From NCBI GenBank assembly GCA_024516035.1, contig CM044956.1:55612233-55676232 (forward strand): DNA of 64,000 nt, written 5' to 3'. Position 1 is the stretch's first letter. Each line of letters starts with the position of its first letter. The notes below the pieces were generated by a model. The model ran no database searches and was not told where the DNA came from. It worked only from the letters and a program-made list of their open reading frames with translations. The stretch is from Bactericera cockerelli. Lineage: Eukaryota > Arthropoda > Insecta > Hemiptera > Triozidae. The translations under genes were made by a program, and so were the position numbers. Of the stretch, positions 48,792 to 60,270 are shown piece by piece.

Positions 48792-48952
48792 GGACCGACC
48801 TCAGTAGCTCCATCGATAAGGCGGTGGACTTGTAACCTGAAGGTCGGTGGTTCAAGTTTTGGTTTCAGCGTACATTTAGTAAAGGGAGTGAGTTTGAGTA
48901 GTTGTGATACCAGAAAAGTAATTATTAACACAAATATGATAACTTTTTTTTA
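48792..48952 (+). repeat. SINE family E
   Basis: Head cctcagtagctccatcgata then aggcggtggacttgtaacct; body gagtgagtttgagtagttgt. Copy of 33073-33290. Confidence 0.65.
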
Positions 48953-49644
48953 ATCATAATAATTACGTATGCATGAATTATTCTAGAAATGTGTGATGAT
49001 TTTCATTGTGTACGAGCTACAACTTGAGAAAATCCTCTCATTTTCTCTTTTGTCTAGGGTGCTGCAGTTTCGCAGCTCCTTAGGACCAGGCGCGCCTGAC
49101 ATAAACAATAATAGCATAACCGTCTGTTAAGTATGGTATGTGTATATTATATATATACCTAATAGTAATAATTTATATTCATGTTACTTTATTATATATA
49201 ATTATTAACATTTTATATGTATATAATTTATATAAAATTATATAATTATATACAACATAAAAGTTATAAATGCACAGGCTCAATAGCATTACTGAGTGTA
49301 TATTTTTGTATGTAATAGCAATACAACACACTTTTAACGTAAATTATACCATTATCAATATACATACATACATAAATAGAGTTCCATTTTATGCCTTAAC
49401 TGTATTTACACACAGTCATACATAGGTACATTACCCAAGTATAGAGTTCCCATGCCTTAACTATACGGAAACAATAGCCATTAAAAAAAGAAAGAAAAGG
49501 TTCTCTCCTTCTTTCAAGTTTCGCCGGCGTGTATTCTGCATAATAACGTCATTACAGAGGAAAACTTTGAACAAACAAAAGCTATCCGGCTTCAGTCTCC
49601 TGATGGCACATTCAAAAGACTTCCTCGCAAATCCTCGCATTTCT
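48953..49644. other. AT-rich intergenic, nothing recognised
   Basis: TA-rich tracts at 49135-49260 and a direct repeat (tagagttcccatgccttaac / tagagttccattttatgcct) at 49378 and 49442. No gene. Confidence 0.4.
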
Positions 49645-49830
49645 TCGAGAGCCCGAGTACCTCAGTGGTAAGATCCTCGCTCGGAGAGTGATTCGCGGTA
49701 CGAACCCCAGGGCCGAAAAAAAATTGTATTCATAATTTGATTACAAATTGTTTGTAAGGGATACCTTCCGCTCGTATTGATCCAGCACCTAAATGGCAAG
49801 TATTGTGAAGAATTTCTCACTTTTTGTTTT
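49645..49830 (+). repeat. SINE family A, truncated
   Basis: Head cccgagtacctcagtggtaa, then ttgtttgtaagggatacctt and the start of the body. Confidence 0.65.
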
Positions 49831-49939
49831 GATTGACTGACTCAAGTTTTGACTGCTGTAGTGCTTGCTTCGTCGGTTAGCTGGTTTGAGATTGGTCTGG
49901 CTGTGGGGGCGTTTGAGAGGGAGAAGGCTTGAGGACTAA

Positions 49940-50146
49940 AACAAACGATCCCCCGTGCCTACAAAAAATTGTATTCTTAATTTGATTACAAATTGTTTGT
50001 AAGGGATATCTTCTGATAAGCTCGTGTTGACAAGGCACCTAAATGGGAAGTATTGTGTTACTTCTCGCCCACCAAGGGAGGTAGTCTACGGGATGGGTAA
50101 GCTACAACACAGACCACAAGCGTCTAAAGTAGTTGATGTTTCATGA
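49940..50146 (+). repeat. SINE family A body, abutting a LINE fragment
   Basis: ccccgtgcctacaaaaaatt through cacagaccacaagcgtctaa. At 50146 it switches directly into reverse transcriptase sequence. Confidence 0.65.
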
Positions 50147-50600
50147 AGATTTCTCCCCAACAACATGGCTTTGTCATAAAAAAATCTACCACTGAAAATC
50201 TTATTGAATTTAGCGATTTTGTAGCTAGATCCATGTCCGAAAAATCTGAAGTCCACGTGTGCTATACCGATATTGAAAAATGTTTTGACCGTTTGTCCCA
50301 CCATGCCATTTTGACCTCTTTAATTAAATGTGGCTTCTCAAAACCAAATGGTAGCCAGCGTCGATGGCATGTTGAATACACCGGTTCCCTTCAGAACACC
50401 GAAGTTAAGCGACATCCAGCGAGGTTAAGACTTGGATGGGTGACCATTCAAATTCTAATTCTCGTGACGCTGGCTTTTCCCGGCCCCACTCAGGCTGGGT
50501 GAGGTCAATGTGAGTAGCAGGTTTGTGAGTTTCCTGCGAATGGAGGGTAAAACCCCCGTCGTGATATGACCATGGTAGTTGAAAGCGACGTTAAACCCCA

Positions 50601-50640
<40 letters not shown>

Positions 50641-51400
50641 AAATGTTGAATTTTTCTGCAACTACTTGAGGGACAGGAAAATATTCGTAAAATACCTTGA
50701 TCACATGTCCAGTCCCATAAGTCCGCCCTCGGGTGTTATACAAGGGTCAAAGTTAAGTAGTCTTCTGTTTATCCTGACTTACAACGACATACATAGACAT
50801 GTGAAATACTCTAAAACACTATTATACGCCGACGACCTAAAAATCTTCAAAGTTGTCAAAAATGATCATGACTGCCAACTCCTTCAATATGATCTAAATT
50901 CTGTCTCTCAGTGGCTAAATTCGGTAGGTCTCAATTTCCATCCTAATAAATGTAACATTATGTCATATACTACCTGCAGAACTCCGAATACCCAATTTAC
51001 GTACTCCATTAATGGTACCACATTAAAATATGTCTCCCAATATAAAGACCTGGGTATAATATTCCAAAACGACCTTTCATTTGACAAACACCGCGAAGAA
51101 ATTAGACAAAAAGCTTATAGAAGACTGGGAATGGTAATCAGGCACTCTAAACCCATCCAAGATCCTAAAATAATAGAAATTCTATATCTTTCACTCGTTC
51201 GCCCTATCCTTGAATACGGATCCCTTATCTGGCTCCCCCTTACACAATGCGGTAAAAAGTCCATCGAGCGGATTCAGGCATGCTTTTTAAGACACTTATT
51301 TAAGAGAGAGAAAATGGTTTCTATCCATTATATCCCCACTACATAGAATACGAGCTGCTTGTTGATAATCTGCCGATACAAACGTTAACACAGAGAAGAC
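50147..51400 (+). pseudogene. non-LTR retrotransposon reverse transcriptase fragment, split by a SINE
   Basis: 50147-50350 encodes RT motifs QQHGFVIKKSTTENLIEF and VHVCYTDIEKCFDRLSH. After a SINE (50351-50635) the frame resumes at about 50646 with CNYLRDRKIFVKYL, GVIQGSKLSSLLF, the catalytic LLYADDLKIF and LNFHPNKCNIMSY, then runs through the post-RT region to a stop at 51346. A frameshift near 51315 is likely, since another frame continues plausibly to the N gap at 51401. The 5' part is missing. It is dead but not very old. Confidence 0.82.
50351..50635 (+). repeat. 5S rRNA-headed SINE, full length, with target duplication
   Basis: Head of about 95 bp closely follows insect 5S rRNA: gttgaatacaccggtt, accgaagttaagcgacatcc (box A), agcgaggttaagacttggat and gggtgacc (box C). 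Then come the shared core cggccccactcaggctgggt, the tail gtcgtgatatgaccatggta and gaaagcgacgttaaacccca, and a long poly-A. It is flanked by AAACCAAATG on both sides (50341-50350 and 50636-50645) and interrupts the LINE reading frame exactly there. Confidence 0.93.
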
Positions 51401-51500
51401 NNNNNNNNNNNNNNNNNNNNNNNNNNNNNNNNNNNNNNNNNNNNNNNNNNNNNNNNNNNNNNNNNNNNNNNNNNNNNNNNNNNNNNNNNNNNNNNNNNNN
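51401..51500. other. assembly gap, 100 N
   Basis: Exactly 100 N. Copy B of the duplicated block starts at the first base after it. Confidence 0.98.
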
Positions 51501-51562
51501 AATTGGCTGGGGTATAGCTGAAGGCGAACCCGACTTTAATAATTTGCTCGCAGTTATAAAAA

Positions 51563-51770
51563 GAGCCAACTCTCGTGGCGTATTGGTTGTGACTATAGTC
51601 CGTAGTGCAGAGATCAGAGACTTTTCGAAGAAAATTCTGTTCCCTCCAAACACGTTAGGCTGGCATTTCCGGCCCTACCCAGAATGGGTGAGGTTTATGT
51701 GGGTAGCTGGTACGATTCCCAGCGAATGGAGGGTCAAAGCCCATCCTGAAACACCCATCTTTAAAAAAAT
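51563..51770 (+). repeat. SINE family B copy
   Basis: Copy B version of 41409-41641, with a deletion of about 25 bp across box B. Confidence 0.7.
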
Positions 51771-51775
51771 AAAAA

Positions 51776-51895
51776 TTCCTGCCCCGCTGGGAATCGAACC
51801 CAGGTCACCATGCGTACAATGCCTAGCGCGCTAACTCACTCTGCCACGGTGACTACTGATATGACCATGCAGTTGAAAGCGATGTTAAATTTTTG
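51776..51895 (-). repeat. SINE family F head on the minus strand
   Basis: gggaatcgaacccaggtcac, then gcctagcgcgctaactcact, is the reverse of the head at 17412-17485. Next to it is a plus-strand shared tail (gatatgaccatgcagttgaa). Confidence 0.65.
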
Positions 51896-52100
51896 TTTAA
51901 AAAAACGCTTGCATACGAGTCTGCAACCATTGGGACATTTTCATCTTTACTATTCAAGGTCCAAAACCCAACTGACCAAATTTCGTATTGTGCGCATGAC
52001 ACATATACCTTCTCTCTTCTCTCCCTCTACAATTCAATACTTCGCCATTGTGCGCATGACACACACTTTCCCTCTTCTCTCCCTTTACAATTCAATATTT

Positions 52101-52192
52101 CGTTACATAATATCGTTACATAATATCGTTACATAATATCGTTACATAATTTCGTTACATAATTTCGTTACATAATTTCGTCACATAATTTT
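52101..52192. repeat. 13-bp tandem repeat, seven copies
   Basis: Units of CGTTACATAATAT drifting to CGTTACATAATTT. Present in copy B only. Confidence 0.9.
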
Positions 52193-52659
52193 GGTTATGT
52201 GCCAGAGCAAAGACATGAAAATGTCAAAAAATTGTATCTATGTACTTATTAATCTCAGTTTCTTATCTAGGTCTTTATATTTTTATCTCTTTTTTTAAAA
52301 CTTCATTTCAATTTTCGATCCTAATAGCCCTAATAGGATAATTTCATCATCCTGTCTGAAACAGTTAGGCGAGGAGATAGAATCGGATTTAAAATTTTGA
52401 ATTTCATTAGACGGGAGAAAAATTGAATTTAAAACCTCCCTGAGAATTTCGAGTGAGATTTAGAACGAAGCTTTTGGTTATTTTATTAAAAATGTCAAAA
52501 TTTTTGGAAAGTTCGAAAAAATAAAATATTGCCGATTGTTTCCTTTTTATTTCTTCTTCTTTTTTAGAGGAAAAGTGTGTCATTTTTTTCTTCGAGCAAA
52601 TTTCTACAGGAAAGAAGGCAGAATTATTAGGCAATTTGTAACTGTTGGAGTAAGAATAA

Positions 52660-53145
52660 AAGTGTGTCAATTTGATTTGGTCGTGAAAAACAATCAATTT
52701 AGATGGAACCCTCGTGTTGCTGGCTATTCCCAGCTCCACTGAGGCTGGTTGAGGTTAATTTGAGTATCTGATTTTTGAGTTTCCACCAAAAAGAGAGTAC
52801 CCTAAAACCCCAGTTGAACGTTTCGTTGAAATATGACCATTTAGTCGACGTTAACTCGAAAAAAAAACCGAAATCAAAACAAAAAGGTCTCATTACCTAC
52901 AAATTATTTACAAGGAATCAACCGCCTGCCGTGGTGTAACGGTTGTGACTTCTGCTCATGATGCAGATGTCTCGAGTTTGATGCCGGGAAGGGAAAAATT
53001 TTCTAATCTCGTAAGAAAAGAAACATGATATGGATCATGTCAGGCCCAATCCAGACTGGGTGAAGTTTTTTGGTTGTTTTGTGATTTTTAACCGATTGTG
53101 ACTTAAAACCAACGGCCTGGACATAAATGACTCATCTTTCAACAT
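52660..53145 (+). repeat. two SINE copies (headless core; family B-like)
   Basis: Copy B versions of 42060-42278 and 42344-42565. Confidence 0.65.
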
Positions 53146-54397
53146 TAAGCTCGCCTTGTGGTTAACTTCCACTAAAGAGTGTTATTATTAGATATTATTG
53201 TCATAATCCTTCCACAGGAACGGAAATCGTCCTTCAAAAACATTCCTACAGCACTAATCAGTTGATTAGTGATTAATCACCCTGTTAAATGTAATTGTTA
53301 GATTTCCTTAAGAGTCGTGTCACCCTGTATATAAGGGACCGAGTTTTCTTTGCCAAAGTTTGAAGTTGTTTTTGAAAACACACTGCTTTCTTTCACTTTG
53401 CAACTTTTAACTTCGGTTCAAAAAAGCATTTGGATTTGTTGTTTATGTAAGTTTTTTTATCGTTGGACTTGAATGAGAGAGAAAATCAAGGTCGAGTTTT
53501 ACGCATATATAGAAATAGGTATACCTATAATAGCCCTGTTTTATATATGTAAAGACAATATGAATAAAATTTTAGAAACCTATGTGTCCGCTATTTCGTT
53601 GGTTATTATCTAATGGTGTTATCTAAAAAACAAAACAAAAAAAAAATGGTGTGATTATGATTATATCATTCGAAGAGCTCAGATAAGTATACCTACATAA
53701 CTATAACTTATTGTGCATGATTTAAATTATTTTCTTTTTACTTTCCTTATCCTATAATAAGGAAAGTATTGTATTCGTCGAAAATTTGACCTACCCAGTT
53801 TTTCACATTTCTGGACGAATCATAGCCTCAGGATACCAAAAAAGTTGTTTTCAGCCATTGGTCCGTGCGTCTGTCTGTGTGTCTGTGTATCTGTGTGTCT
53901 GCACTGAGAAAAAAAAATCGTCTATCGAGTGAGGGATTACTGATGCCGATATCCGCTTTAACGATTTAACAATATGAGAATTGTGATTCGTCGATCTATC
54001 CTGGATGCACAATTTCTGACGTCATCAGTGCGTGATGACGTCACCGTTTGAATATTGCGATACACAAGTTAAGCATCGGACTGTCAAAAAACCCGAGATC
54101 CAGCGAGCTCAGTGTGATGCGGGTTGCATAAACTGTGAAACTAGGATGCATCACAAGTCCACCTCGATGTACAATTCAGCACGCCTTTTTAACAGACTAT
54201 ACATCTTCGATGATCAGTTAATGTATCCGTAAGGCCGATTGGTGCATTCAGTGTAGAATGATGTGTCTATGTTATAGACGATACGACTTCCATAAACGCA
54301 CGATCTGTGTATCCTAAATAGTCGTTAGGACTTTCCTATAAGCAATCTGTGCATTTCAATTTGAACAATATGAACTAGTTATATACATACTGTATAT

Positions 54398-54700
54398 CCT
54401 GTATACACAATGTGTTTATCCTATATCCACAACCCGTGAATTCTCGATGCACAGTATGTGTATCCTCAATGTACAATATGTACAACCCACCACACATAAT
54501 TTGTGTATCCTCAATGTACATAATGTACAACCCACCACACATAATTTGTGTATCCTCAATGTACAATATGTACAACCCACAACACATGATTTGTGTATTC
54601 CCCATGTACAATTTGTACATCCCTCTATACACAATATGTGTATTCTCTATGTACAATCTGTACATTAATGATGTACACGAAGTACATCATTTGATGTACA
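54398..54700. repeat. minisatellite, about 57-60 bp units
   Basis: Units of the type tgtgtatcctcaatgtacaa, tatgtacaacccaccacaca, at least five copies with drift. The open frames in several phases and on both strands are artefacts of the period. Confidence 0.85.
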
Positions 54701-54839
54701 ATTTATCCATTGTATCAGCACACTTTGGGCTGATACATTTGAATATTGTACATCCCTAAAGCTTCAAAAAAATAAAATGAAAAGGAATAAAAAATTAGTG
54801 ATAATTATGTTATTAATACCAATCGACGTATACTTATTT

Positions 54840-55600
54840 ATTTATTTGACATTCAAGATACAAGTTACAAGTATAACAACAAGTGAGCAACTCAAGTACA
54901 AGTTAAAGTCAACAATAAAAGTTACAAGGTTCAAGATACAAGTTAATAATACAAGAAGTTTGATACAATTTAAAAAAAAAGTTATCATATGTGTTAATCA
55001 CCAAGTGATGTTGAATGCTAGAATTCGAACCACCTCCGGATTTGAATCTCTACAGCAAGATACAAGTTAACAATACAAGTTAAATACAAGTTAACAATAT
55101 ACAAGCAACTTAGATACAAGTTTTAGAAAGTTTAGATACAAGTCTGTTGTTCGGGATATAACCCGATTGTCAGTATAGGTTCCAAGAGGAATCAGTTCCT
55201 TTACACCCTCTATAGCAAGGCTGCCCAACCGATTTTACAGGTGGGGTTATTGCCTATGGCAATAACCCCACTGGCAATTTAGTTAGGGCATAAATTTTCT
55301 ATTATTTTTCATTTTTATTGTATATATTGTTTTTTTCATTTTTTCACTGTTAAAATTATTATTTGAATGTACATAATGCCCTTTTGTATCTAATAAAGAG
55401 TTGTATAATAATAATAATAATGCGCTCGCGGGCCTGCGGTTGGGCAGCCTTGCTCTATAGGATTCGAACCACCAATCTCCGGATTCGAATCCCTACAGCA
55501 CAATACAAGTTATGACATCGAGCAATTCCAAGATACAAGTTAACAATACCTAACAATACAAGTTACATACAACTTATAGATACAAGTCCCTTTTTGGATG
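54840..55600. repeat. array rich in ATACAAGTTA
   Basis: Irregular repeats of ata-caagtta / agatacaagt (about 54850-55145 and 55500-55590) are separated by a LINE-tail-like segment (55290-55420, ending AATAATAATAATAAT). Confidence 0.6.
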
Positions 55601-55781
55601 AAATATTGGAAACGTTTATATTCAGTTCCAAATAATTCAAAAGCTCCTCTAAAAGTTTCGACTCTATTCATCAGCCTTTCATCATGTACATATAAGATAT
55701 CAATACATTGTAAAAATCAACAAAGTCTTTTAAATTTTCCGCTATAAATTGAACAGTGCTTCGAGTTATTCCTGGCTTACT

Positions 55782-56090
55782 CTACAGAGATGCGAAGTAC
55801 TTCCTCAAAAAAATTTCCATTGAAACCAAATCTGAGCTATCACTCGGAGATGACACTGATACTTGCTCAACAAGTGAAGGTAATAATGTCTGGTGAGACC
55901 GTAAAGTAGGCTCAGAAGAGACATGATATCTATTCATGTGAGAACTGAATGAATTAAATGATTTAAATTTACGTATACGGCCATCTTGCCCACACTTTAT
56001 AGGTGATCCCATACTTTGACAAAGGCGCACATGGCGAAAAAGTAATTTTTTCGAAAGATGGGCTTTCTTACAGCCTCCACAGATGAACAT
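55782..56090 (-). CDS. small C2H2 zinc-finger-like protein
   Basis: 102 codons starting 40 bases after the stop of the neighbouring gene on the same strand. An N-terminal finger-like C-x2-C-x10-H-x4-C pattern (FICGGCKKAH, LLFRHVRLCQ) is followed by a second, incomplete one (KCGQDG, FSSHMNRYH). It resembles the N-terminal finger pairs of multicopy animal proteins otherwise known next to the domain encoded at 56131-57404; that link is from memory and uncertain. It may be the first exon of a second gene copy, since no downstream exon is seen. Confidence 0.5.
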   Translation of the reverse strand: MFICGGCKKAHLSKKLLFRHVRLCQSMGSPIKCGQDGRIRKFKSFNSFSSHMNRYHVSSEPTLRSHQTLLPSLVEQVSVSSPSDSSDLVSMEIFLRKYFASL

Positions 56091-56130
56091 AGTTACCTAG
56101 TATGCAAAGTAAGTGTTTACCAATTTTAAT

Positions 56131-57404
56131 TTAGTCTACAAGTAAACCCATATCAGCTAGCAGACCTTTCACACTTTGGTTCATTCTGTCATATTCTTTG
56201 GATATTTTATAGTATCCTCTTTGGATGAATAGCCAAATATCACTACAGTCATGAGGGTATTTAAGATGGGCAGCATGAAAAATTTTAAACGTGACAACAG
56301 CAGTTACAATATCTGAGACAGGATAAAGAATATCATCAAAAGAAATGAAAACTGTTTCAGAACACACAATTTTTTCATCTACAGAAGGTATAAATGGTTG
56401 CAAAGTAATTCGCCTAATCCTCAATTCCTCTTTTCTTGCTTGTATTACGTTTGTAAAAGAGCTTTCAAGAGGTATGTGGGAAATTAAACTATCGCGTATT
56501 TCGGTCCGAGATGTCGTACGCAAGTCAATACTAGTGATAGATTTTTTTTTGTTTTGTGCCTTTTCTTCTATGTGAGGGAATAATATTCATCAAATAAGGA
56601 AGTAAGTGTAAAGATATAATTACTTTTGGGTGCGATTGTTCGCATGATTCTGCTGGATTATCCAAATCAGGATCAAGATGACTGAGCAGATTCCGGATTC
56701 CAAATCTGACAACTTCAGTTGACGTTTCTTGCTCGCGAATTTTGGCAAGAGCTATGACTTTGTCTGCAAGCAGTACAGCATTGCTGAAGAAGGAATCTTC
56801 TTTCTCCGGATATCGGCACGTGAAGGCTGTGAAATAAGAGGCACAAGAGAGAGAGAAAAACATCAATGAGCTGTTGTGTACATTCCACACAAAAATAATA
56901 AACTAATGTGAACATCCCACAACTATCCTTATTCCGGATAGCCAAAACCCGCAACTGATGCCACCAATAATAACAGGATTAAAATAAGCCAAAATTAATT
57001 GCCAGGTACTTTTCTCGAAAGGAATGCTCCACGCACTAAAGGGTTAGTTCCCCGAGCCAAATGTCTCTTAAGTTGAGGTATACTGTGCTGCTGTTGATTG
57101 AATTGGAAATGAGGGACCATGTAACTTATGTCAAATTGAATACACTTTCACAGTTTTGCTCCAGGTAGGATTGAAAACGACCAAATTTGAGGGAAAATGG
57201 AAAAACAAAGTCACTAAACTCCTCCCTCTATTAAAAAAAAACATGACTTACCAAGGTATATCCTTCCTTGTTCTGCAGGGCCGAGAACTCGGAGAAGTAA
57301 TTGAGAGTGGTGATGTCGGATCTTTCTAGATGTCTCTTTCTAAGCTCGTACGTAGCTCCCCATTTTAATATAGTTGTTGCCCAAGGATGATAGGTTTTCC
57401 GCAG
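56131..57404 (-). CDS. multi-exon gene of unknown function (fish SAMD3-like family resemblance)
   Basis: Two exons are supported. 57404-57252 is bounded by ctggcatag and GTAAGT and is open only in one frame: LRKTYHPWATTILKWGATYE, ELRKRHLERSDITTLNYF. 56826-56131 starts after ttatttcacag and reads KIREQETSTEVVRFGIRNLL, through SLHLLPYLMNIIPSHRRKG. It crosses an A9 run (56542-56550) where one base out of frame is needed, then continues ESSFTNVIQARKEELRIR, HAAHLKYPHDCSDIWLFIQ to a stop. The C-terminal pattern (LKYP, a phenylalanine-glutamine helix, a closing LL.D) resembles proteins annotated in fish as SAMD3-like, often many copies per genome. At least one connecting exon is missing because the phases do not match. 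It lies inside the CACTGAGA element, so it is probably the element's own gene or cargo, and probably broken. Confidence 0.5.
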
Positions 57405-57409
57405 CTATG

Positions 57410-58696
57410 CCAGAAACTCGTTATTTTGGTATTCTTCCTTATCCTGGTTTTCGCTAGCTGTGTCTTTGATTGGAACTTCTTCAGAAACAGTCCACCGTCG
57501 CCTTGTTTCTACTATTTTGCTATTTTGTTTCTTCAGTCAATCGCAAAGCCTTTCTAATAAAACATTTTTGTACCTATAGGTACACCCATTTGAAAAGGCA
57601 ACAAAAAATTACTTTTACACTGACCAAAAATAAAAATAATAATAAATTAATGATAAAATAAATTAAAATTACGCGACGGTTCACGATATTTCTTAATTGA
57701 AGTCTTGTAGTGAATTAAAATTTCTAAAGCTACAAAATAATCATCTGTTGGTTAAAATGTCTGCTCATCTGAATTACATTTTAACTATCCTTTTGTCAAT
57801 TTGTACAACAGATAAACAAATTGTACGCTTGAATTGTCGCTTTCACATTTTGACTTTTCAAATTGTACATCCACTTTCACACTTTCACTTAAGGCCAAAC
57901 AATATGAGAAAATTGATACACTTTGAGATCAATGAGCACTTTGGATAGTCAATATGTGCTTCTAATAACAAATCATGCATCGGCTAGATCATTTTATGAA
58001 CTGTTATGACAAATAATGTATCTGGGCAGACGATTCATGCATTTATTGAATAATTCGTTCATCCTTGATTACAAATTGACATGTAAGACTGTGGAATTAT
58101 CTATACCCGATGTACAAGAGGTGCATCGTGCATCCGATAGTCAATATTCATATCGCGTGGTGAATTTCATCATCGAGATGAACAAATAAAAGTTCTCTAT
58201 TTTAAAAATACATATTGTATATATTGTAATGCAATTTCACTATCTGGTGAATAATTACTCAGCTTTAACCGAAGTGGTAACTTTGCTCCCTATTAGAAAT
58301 GTGGTTTTGTTAAACGGATTGTCAATTTTACAATTGGTGGTTCATATTGAAAAACCGGAGGTGAAAAAAACCTTCAAGTTGTATAGATCCTCAAAAGGTA
58401 TACACATATTGAGTGAACAGTAACATTTCATGTTACATCGTTGTTAAATTGACAAGCAAAAGTGTTGATAGAAAATCGTGCAAGCTGAAAATCTCGATTT
58501 ATTCGAATAGTTAAGAAAGCCTCTATCCGATACACAATTTTGCAAATCGAAGCACAAAATGATTAATTCAGAACGTCCTCGATCTCCATGTCTATTAAAG
58601 TTGTTCAAACTGTTTTGCTTATAGTGAAAATGTTTATCTAAAAGCACATTTTTATCATCAAAATGTGAAATCAACAGTCAGAAATGGATGGCACGT
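57410..58696. other. interior of the CACTGAGA element, no supported gene
   Basis: AT-rich, with many phrases like tttcacattttgacttttca and gtacaagaggtgcatcgtgc. Short frames lack domains. Confidence 0.35.
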
Positions 58697-58700
58697 TTAA

Positions 58701-59000
58701 CTCTTTGCGGCACGGTGGTCCCAAGGAGGACCACATAAAATGGACCCTTACTGCACGGGCCCTCCTGACTTGTTGTGCCCTGTGAAAGCTACGACAATGT
58801 CCGACTACAGCCGAAAACTTTTATCCAATAGGAAGAAGCTTGAGTGGTCCCTGGCTGAGTGAAGCGTGCTGAGACGATACTAAAGACAGTTCTCATAAAT
58901 ATGGACCACCGTGCAGTAAGGTACATTTTCCAAGTGGTCTTTCTCGGGACCACCGTGCCGGAAAGGTTATTCAAAAAAATCCGAGCTGTGCCGCAAAGAG
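58701..59000. mobile_element. 300-bp MITE with TTAA target site
   Basis: 13-bp perfect inverted ends CTCTTTGCGGCAC, flanked by TTAA at 58697-58700 and 59001-59004. The motif cggcacggtggtccc occurs near both ends in opposite orientation. TTAA duplication with short inverted ends is the piggyBac pattern. Non-coding. Confidence 0.85.
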
Positions 59001-59008
59001 TTAATACT

Positions 59009-59228
59009 CTGGTTCCCTAACACCGAAGTTAAGCGACGTCCAGCGAGGTTAAAACTTGTGATGAATTAGGATTCAAATTCTAATTCTCGTGATGTTGGGT
59101 TTTCCCGGCCCCACTCAGGCTGGGTGAGGTTAATGTGAGTAGCAGGTTTGTGAGTTTCCTGCGAATGGAAAACCCCCGTCGTGATATAACCATGGCAGTT
59201 GAAAGCGACGTTAAACCCCAGTAAAAAA
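59009..59228 (+). repeat. 5S rRNA-headed SINE, 5'-truncated
   Basis: accgaagttaagcgacgtcc onward, core cggccccactcaggctgggt, tail gtcgtgatataaccatggca. It starts right beside the MITE. Confidence 0.85.
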
Positions 59229-59307
59229 ACAGCCAGAAAAATTATAAAAGTGCAAATGGACATATCCATTTCCGACCCCACTCAGGTGTGGTTAATGTTC
59301 GTTACAG

Positions 59308-59690
59308 GGCAGAATTGAGACGTTCATAACTATCTGAATGTAGGATGTTAGTACATTTCCTTCAAACGGATACATATTTTTTGAAAATCAGAACATGAAA
59401 ATAACCATCTTAAGTAATCAACTTGTTTATTCCGAATGTCATCTCACAGTTTAAAAAGAACCCTCGATCTCTGGCTTACAAGGCAGAAGTTAGACGTCTG
59501 TAACTATCTGAATGTAGGATGTTAGTACATTTCCTTCAAACGGATACATATTTTTTGAAAATCAGAACTTGAAAATAACCATCTTAAGTAATCAACTTGT
59601 TTATTCCGAATGTCATCTCACAGTTTAAAACGAACCCTCGATCTCTGGCTTACAAGGCAGAAGTTCAACATTCATAACTATCTGAATTTA
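59308..59690. repeat. 174-bp tandem repeat, 2.2 copies
   Basis: Units start ggcagaa at 59308, 59482 and 59656. The first two are almost identical over actatctgaatgtaggatgt and ccgaatgtcatctcacagtt. Confidence 0.9.
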
Positions 59691-60270
59691 CATTTTGTTT
59701 CGACAGGAAGCTATATAGTATTATCAGTAAAGTGAATTAAACCATCTAAAACAACAACTTCTTATTCAAATTGTCAGTCGCGAATACCATATCGGGTTGA
59801 TATATTGTGTTCAACAGTGCACATTTTGTGAATCCGTTTTTGAAAAAAAATGACAAACCCAAGATGAACAAATCATATTTAGGTTGCACAACTAGGCTCT
59901 CGAATATTATGCAAGCTCATGAACAATTCATACTACGCAGTTGTATTTCTGTAATATCACATGAATAATTAGTCAATCCGATATACGATTATGGCTCAAT
60001 ATCGGTGATACACACACATGTTAATCTCCGATAAACAATATCAAAAAATTTCGTACTTCTCAATGCATAGTTTGACTACCGGATTCTCAACACATACTCA
60101 TTTTACACAAATCGCCACATCACATTTTGGAAAATGTTGATTTGTTATCGGGTTGAACGCCTGTGTGCATCAGGTTGAAAGAATTGGGCAATCATATACA
60201 TGTATTAATCATAATATGCACGTTTTGAAAATGAAAGCGCTCGATAGTCAAATTTTTTGTCCATTTTTCT
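59691..60270. other. right flank of the CACTGAGA element
   Basis: AT-rich, irregular repeats of short phrases (gatacacacacatgttaatc, tcacatcacattttgg). No gene. Confidence 0.35.

Noticed and set aside
50351..50446. Genuine 5S rRNA gene
   Set aside because: Only the 5' 95 bases resemble 5S rRNA, then SINE core, tail and poly-A follow, with a target duplication.
52101..52192. CRISPR-like array
   Set aside because: Head-to-tail 13-bp repeats without spacers in a eukaryotic genome; a simple tandem repeat.
54375..54759. Overlapping open frames in several phases on both strands
   Set aside because: The minisatellite period keeps all phases open; there are no domains or splice sites.
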